In this document: positions 41,587 through 42,801 of the stretch, in pieces | Position numbering within the stretch: position 1 is the first letter of the stretch | Layout of the letters: each line of letters starts with the position of its first letter | NCBI RefSeq assembly: GCF_000158955.1 | Contig: NZ_GG657757.1 | Location: forward strand, 1,472,165 to 1,514,965 | Reading direction: 5' to 3' | Origin: Streptomyces viridochromogenes DSM 40736 | Lineage (GTDB): Bacteria; Actinomycetota; Actinomycetes; Streptomycetales; Streptomycetaceae | DNA length: 42,801 nt | Notes under the pieces: generated by a model | The model's database searches: none | Told to the model about the DNA's origin: nothing | Seen by the model: the letters and a program-made list of their open reading frames with translations, nothing else | Made by a program: the position numbers and the translations under genes

Positions 41587-42165
41587 ATGAACCGCCGTAC
41601 GAAGATCGTCGTGCTCGGCTCCGCCCTGCTCCTCACCGCCGGAGCGGCCTCTGCCGCCACCGCGTCCGACGAGCCGCCGCGGCAGCGGGAGACCGCCACC
41701 GCTTCGGACGCCCCGCCCCGGGAGCGGGAGGCCGCCGCGCTCACCGGCACCGCCAAGCTGTACCGCTCGGCCGGGGACGACATCACGTTCTCGTTCGACG
41801 CGCATCTGGCGGCGAAGGACACCGCCGACCCGATGAAGGCGACCGGCACCTTCGAGTTCAGCCACTACCTCAAGGACTTCGGCGCCCGGGCCAAGGTCAA
41901 GGTCGACTGTCTGGTCACCGGCGGGAAGGTGGCCGTCGTGTCCGGCGTCATCACCGAATCCGACCTCCCGGGCGCGGAGGGCAAGCGGGTCGGCGTCACC
42001 GTCCACGATCTCGGCCACCACGACCGGCTCGGCTACAGCTGGGCCTCGACCGGCCGCCCCGGCGAGGGGAACGAGCCGCCGAAGTGCGTGAGTTCCGCCC
42101 CGTACGAGAAGGTGAAGAAGGGTACGGGCGACTTCAGGGTCGTGCCGTGGCAGCCGAAGCTCTAG
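41587..42165 (+). CDS. Small secreted protein of unknown function
   Basis: A 192-residue protein with a Sec signal peptide (MNRRTKIVVLGSALLLTAGAASAATA, cleavage probably near residue 26). An unusual low-complexity stretch follows with two near-copies of TASDxPPRxRE (residues about 25-48). The rest is a beta-rich domain (LTGTAKLYRSAGDDITFSFDAHLAAKDTADPMKATGTFEFSHYLKD ... VTVHDLGHHDRLGYSWAS) with an internal Cys pair (CLVTGG, KCVSS) that may form a disulfide. I recognise no enzyme motif. AAAGGA lies 5 nt before the ATG. Its last 32 bp overlap the converging MFS gene. Confidence 0.75.
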   Translation: MNRRTKIVVLGSALLLTAGAASAATASDEPPRQRETATASDAPPREREAAALTGTAKLYRSAGDDITFSFDAHLAAKDTADPMKATGTFEFSHYLKDFGARAKVKVDCLVTGGKVAVVSGVITESDLPGAEGKRVGVTVHDLGHHDRLGYSWASTGRPGEGNEPPKCVSSAPYEKVKKGTGDFRVVPWQPKL

Positions 42166-42801
42166 CCAGTGCCAACGCCGTGACCACGTAGGGAACCGCG
42201 AGCACCGCGAAGACGGTGCTGTGCGCCAGGTCCGTGCCGAGCAGCGCGTACACGCCGAACGTGGCGACCGTGGCGAGTTCGGTGCCCAGGCTCGCCAGGG
42301 AGGTGAGCGTGGCCCGCCGGGACTCGTCGATACGGTGCTGGAGACGGACGTCGGCCAGCACCTCCGCGAGCTGGAACCCGGCGAAGGCGACGCTCACGAG
42401 AGCGATGCCGGCCAGTGAGCGGGCCGCGGCACCCGCCGCCAGAGCGAGTGCGGCGCCCGCGAGCAGCGCAGCGAGTCCGGCCGTGCCGAGGCGTTCGGCC
42501 GGTCCGGTCAGGAGGCTGCCGACGGTGACGCCCGCCCAGATCAGCATGATCAGGTAGGGCACCGTCGCCTCGGCGACGCCGAGGTCCCCGACCAGCAGTG
42601 GGGTGTACTCGTCGAGTGCGCCCCACACCGCGGCCACGGCCGGGACCAGCAGCAGGGCGCCGCGCACCGTACGGTCCCGGCGGACTCGCGAGCCCGGGTC
42701 CGAAGGGTCGTCGCCCAGCTGTCGCGTCGGCGTCTCCGGCGGGCCCGTGCTCGGGAAACGGTGGCCGTGACGGCGGGTCAGCACCACAGGCCAGGATGCT
42801 C
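42134..42801 (-). CDS. MFS transporter, C-terminal half (5' end outside window)
   Basis: The frame is open from the right window edge to the TGA at 42134-42136. The visible part begins with a basic interdomain loop (RRHGHRFPSTGPPETPTRQLGDDPSDPGSRVRRDR), followed by six hydrophobic segments (GALLLVPAVAAVWGALDEYTPLLVGDLGV ... LASLGTELATVATFGVYALLGTDLAH). This is the usual C-terminal half of a twelve-segment major facilitator. GTG codons at 42787 and 42784 lie in the loop and are unlikely starts. The substrate cannot be inferred. Confidence 0.75.
   Translation of the reverse strand, partial: ASWPVVLTRRHGHRFPSTGPPETPTRQLGDDPSDPGSRVRRDRTVRGALLLVPAVAAVWGALDEYTPLLVGDLGVAEATVPYLIMLIWAGVTVGSLLTGPAERLGTAGLAALLAGAALALAAGAAARSLAGIALVSVAFAGFQLAEVLADVRLQHRIDESRRATLTSLASLGTELATVATFGVYALLGTDLAHSTVFAVLAVPYVVTALALARASAATARP

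Overview
This window is a high-GC actinobacterial chromosome segment. Codon use, GTG starts, purine-rich Shine-Dalgarno sites and gene content all point to Streptomyces. The gene order (smeA-sffA, yczR/yczE, rbpA, fxsA, ppm1, a GH18 chitinase, hisG-hisE, rib genes) matches, as I recall it, the SCO1410-1450 part of the S. coelicolor core chromosome. I see no insertion sequence, integrase, tRNA, rRNA or CRISPR array. It is an ordinary core region with local departures rather than a mobile island.

Layout. 1-3 kb: a glycosyltransferase cut by the window edge, a HEAT-repeat protein and an ankyrin protein. 3.3-5.2 kb: smeA-sffA, a sporulation-septum membrane protein with an FtsK/SpoIIIE-like partner. 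5.2-9.6 kb: a MocR-type regulator (YczR) divergent from YczE, then a phosphodiesterase and an MFS-type transporter. 9.6-12 kb: rbpA behind a sigma-R-type promoter, fxsA and the polyprenyl-phosphate-mannose synthase ppm1. 12.3-16.8 kb: an amidohydrolase whose 3' part is riddled with frame changes, an Lrp-type regulator, two small Streptomyces-type hypotheticals and an acyl-CoA dehydrogenase. 17-21.4 kb: a DasR-type chitinase gene, a TetR regulator, a Tat-secreted C39-like peptidase and a uridine-kinase-like protein. 21.8-26.2 kb: a TPR-AAA+ ATPase of the CbxX/EccA type and two CNNM/CorC-type membrane proteins.

26.4-31.4 kb is one long minus-strand operon headed by an FMN riboswitch: ribE, ribM, ribBA, ribH, hisE, hisG and a PH-domain protein, with three 4-bp start/stop overlaps or near overlaps showing tight coupling. 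From 31.5 kb come a promoter that is a near copy of the chitinase promoter but has no chitinase after it, an NAD(P)-binding protein, a ROK repressor divergent from an MFS transporter, an NCS2 uracil/xanthine permease, a frameshifted GH6 cellulase, a DUF5995 protein, a two-gene amino-acid monooxygenase/amidase operon (lysine or arginine catabolism), a small secreted protein and an MFS gene cut by the right edge.

The points most worth a second look are the orphan chitinase-type promoter, the monooxygenase/amidase pair with unresolved substrate, the degenerate ATPase motifs of SffA, the his genes placed under FMN-riboswitch control, and the two frameshifted genes. The frameshifts could be real decay or consensus errors. 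No wholly new system is evident. Statements about S. coelicolor or Pseudomonas homologues are recollection, not search results.
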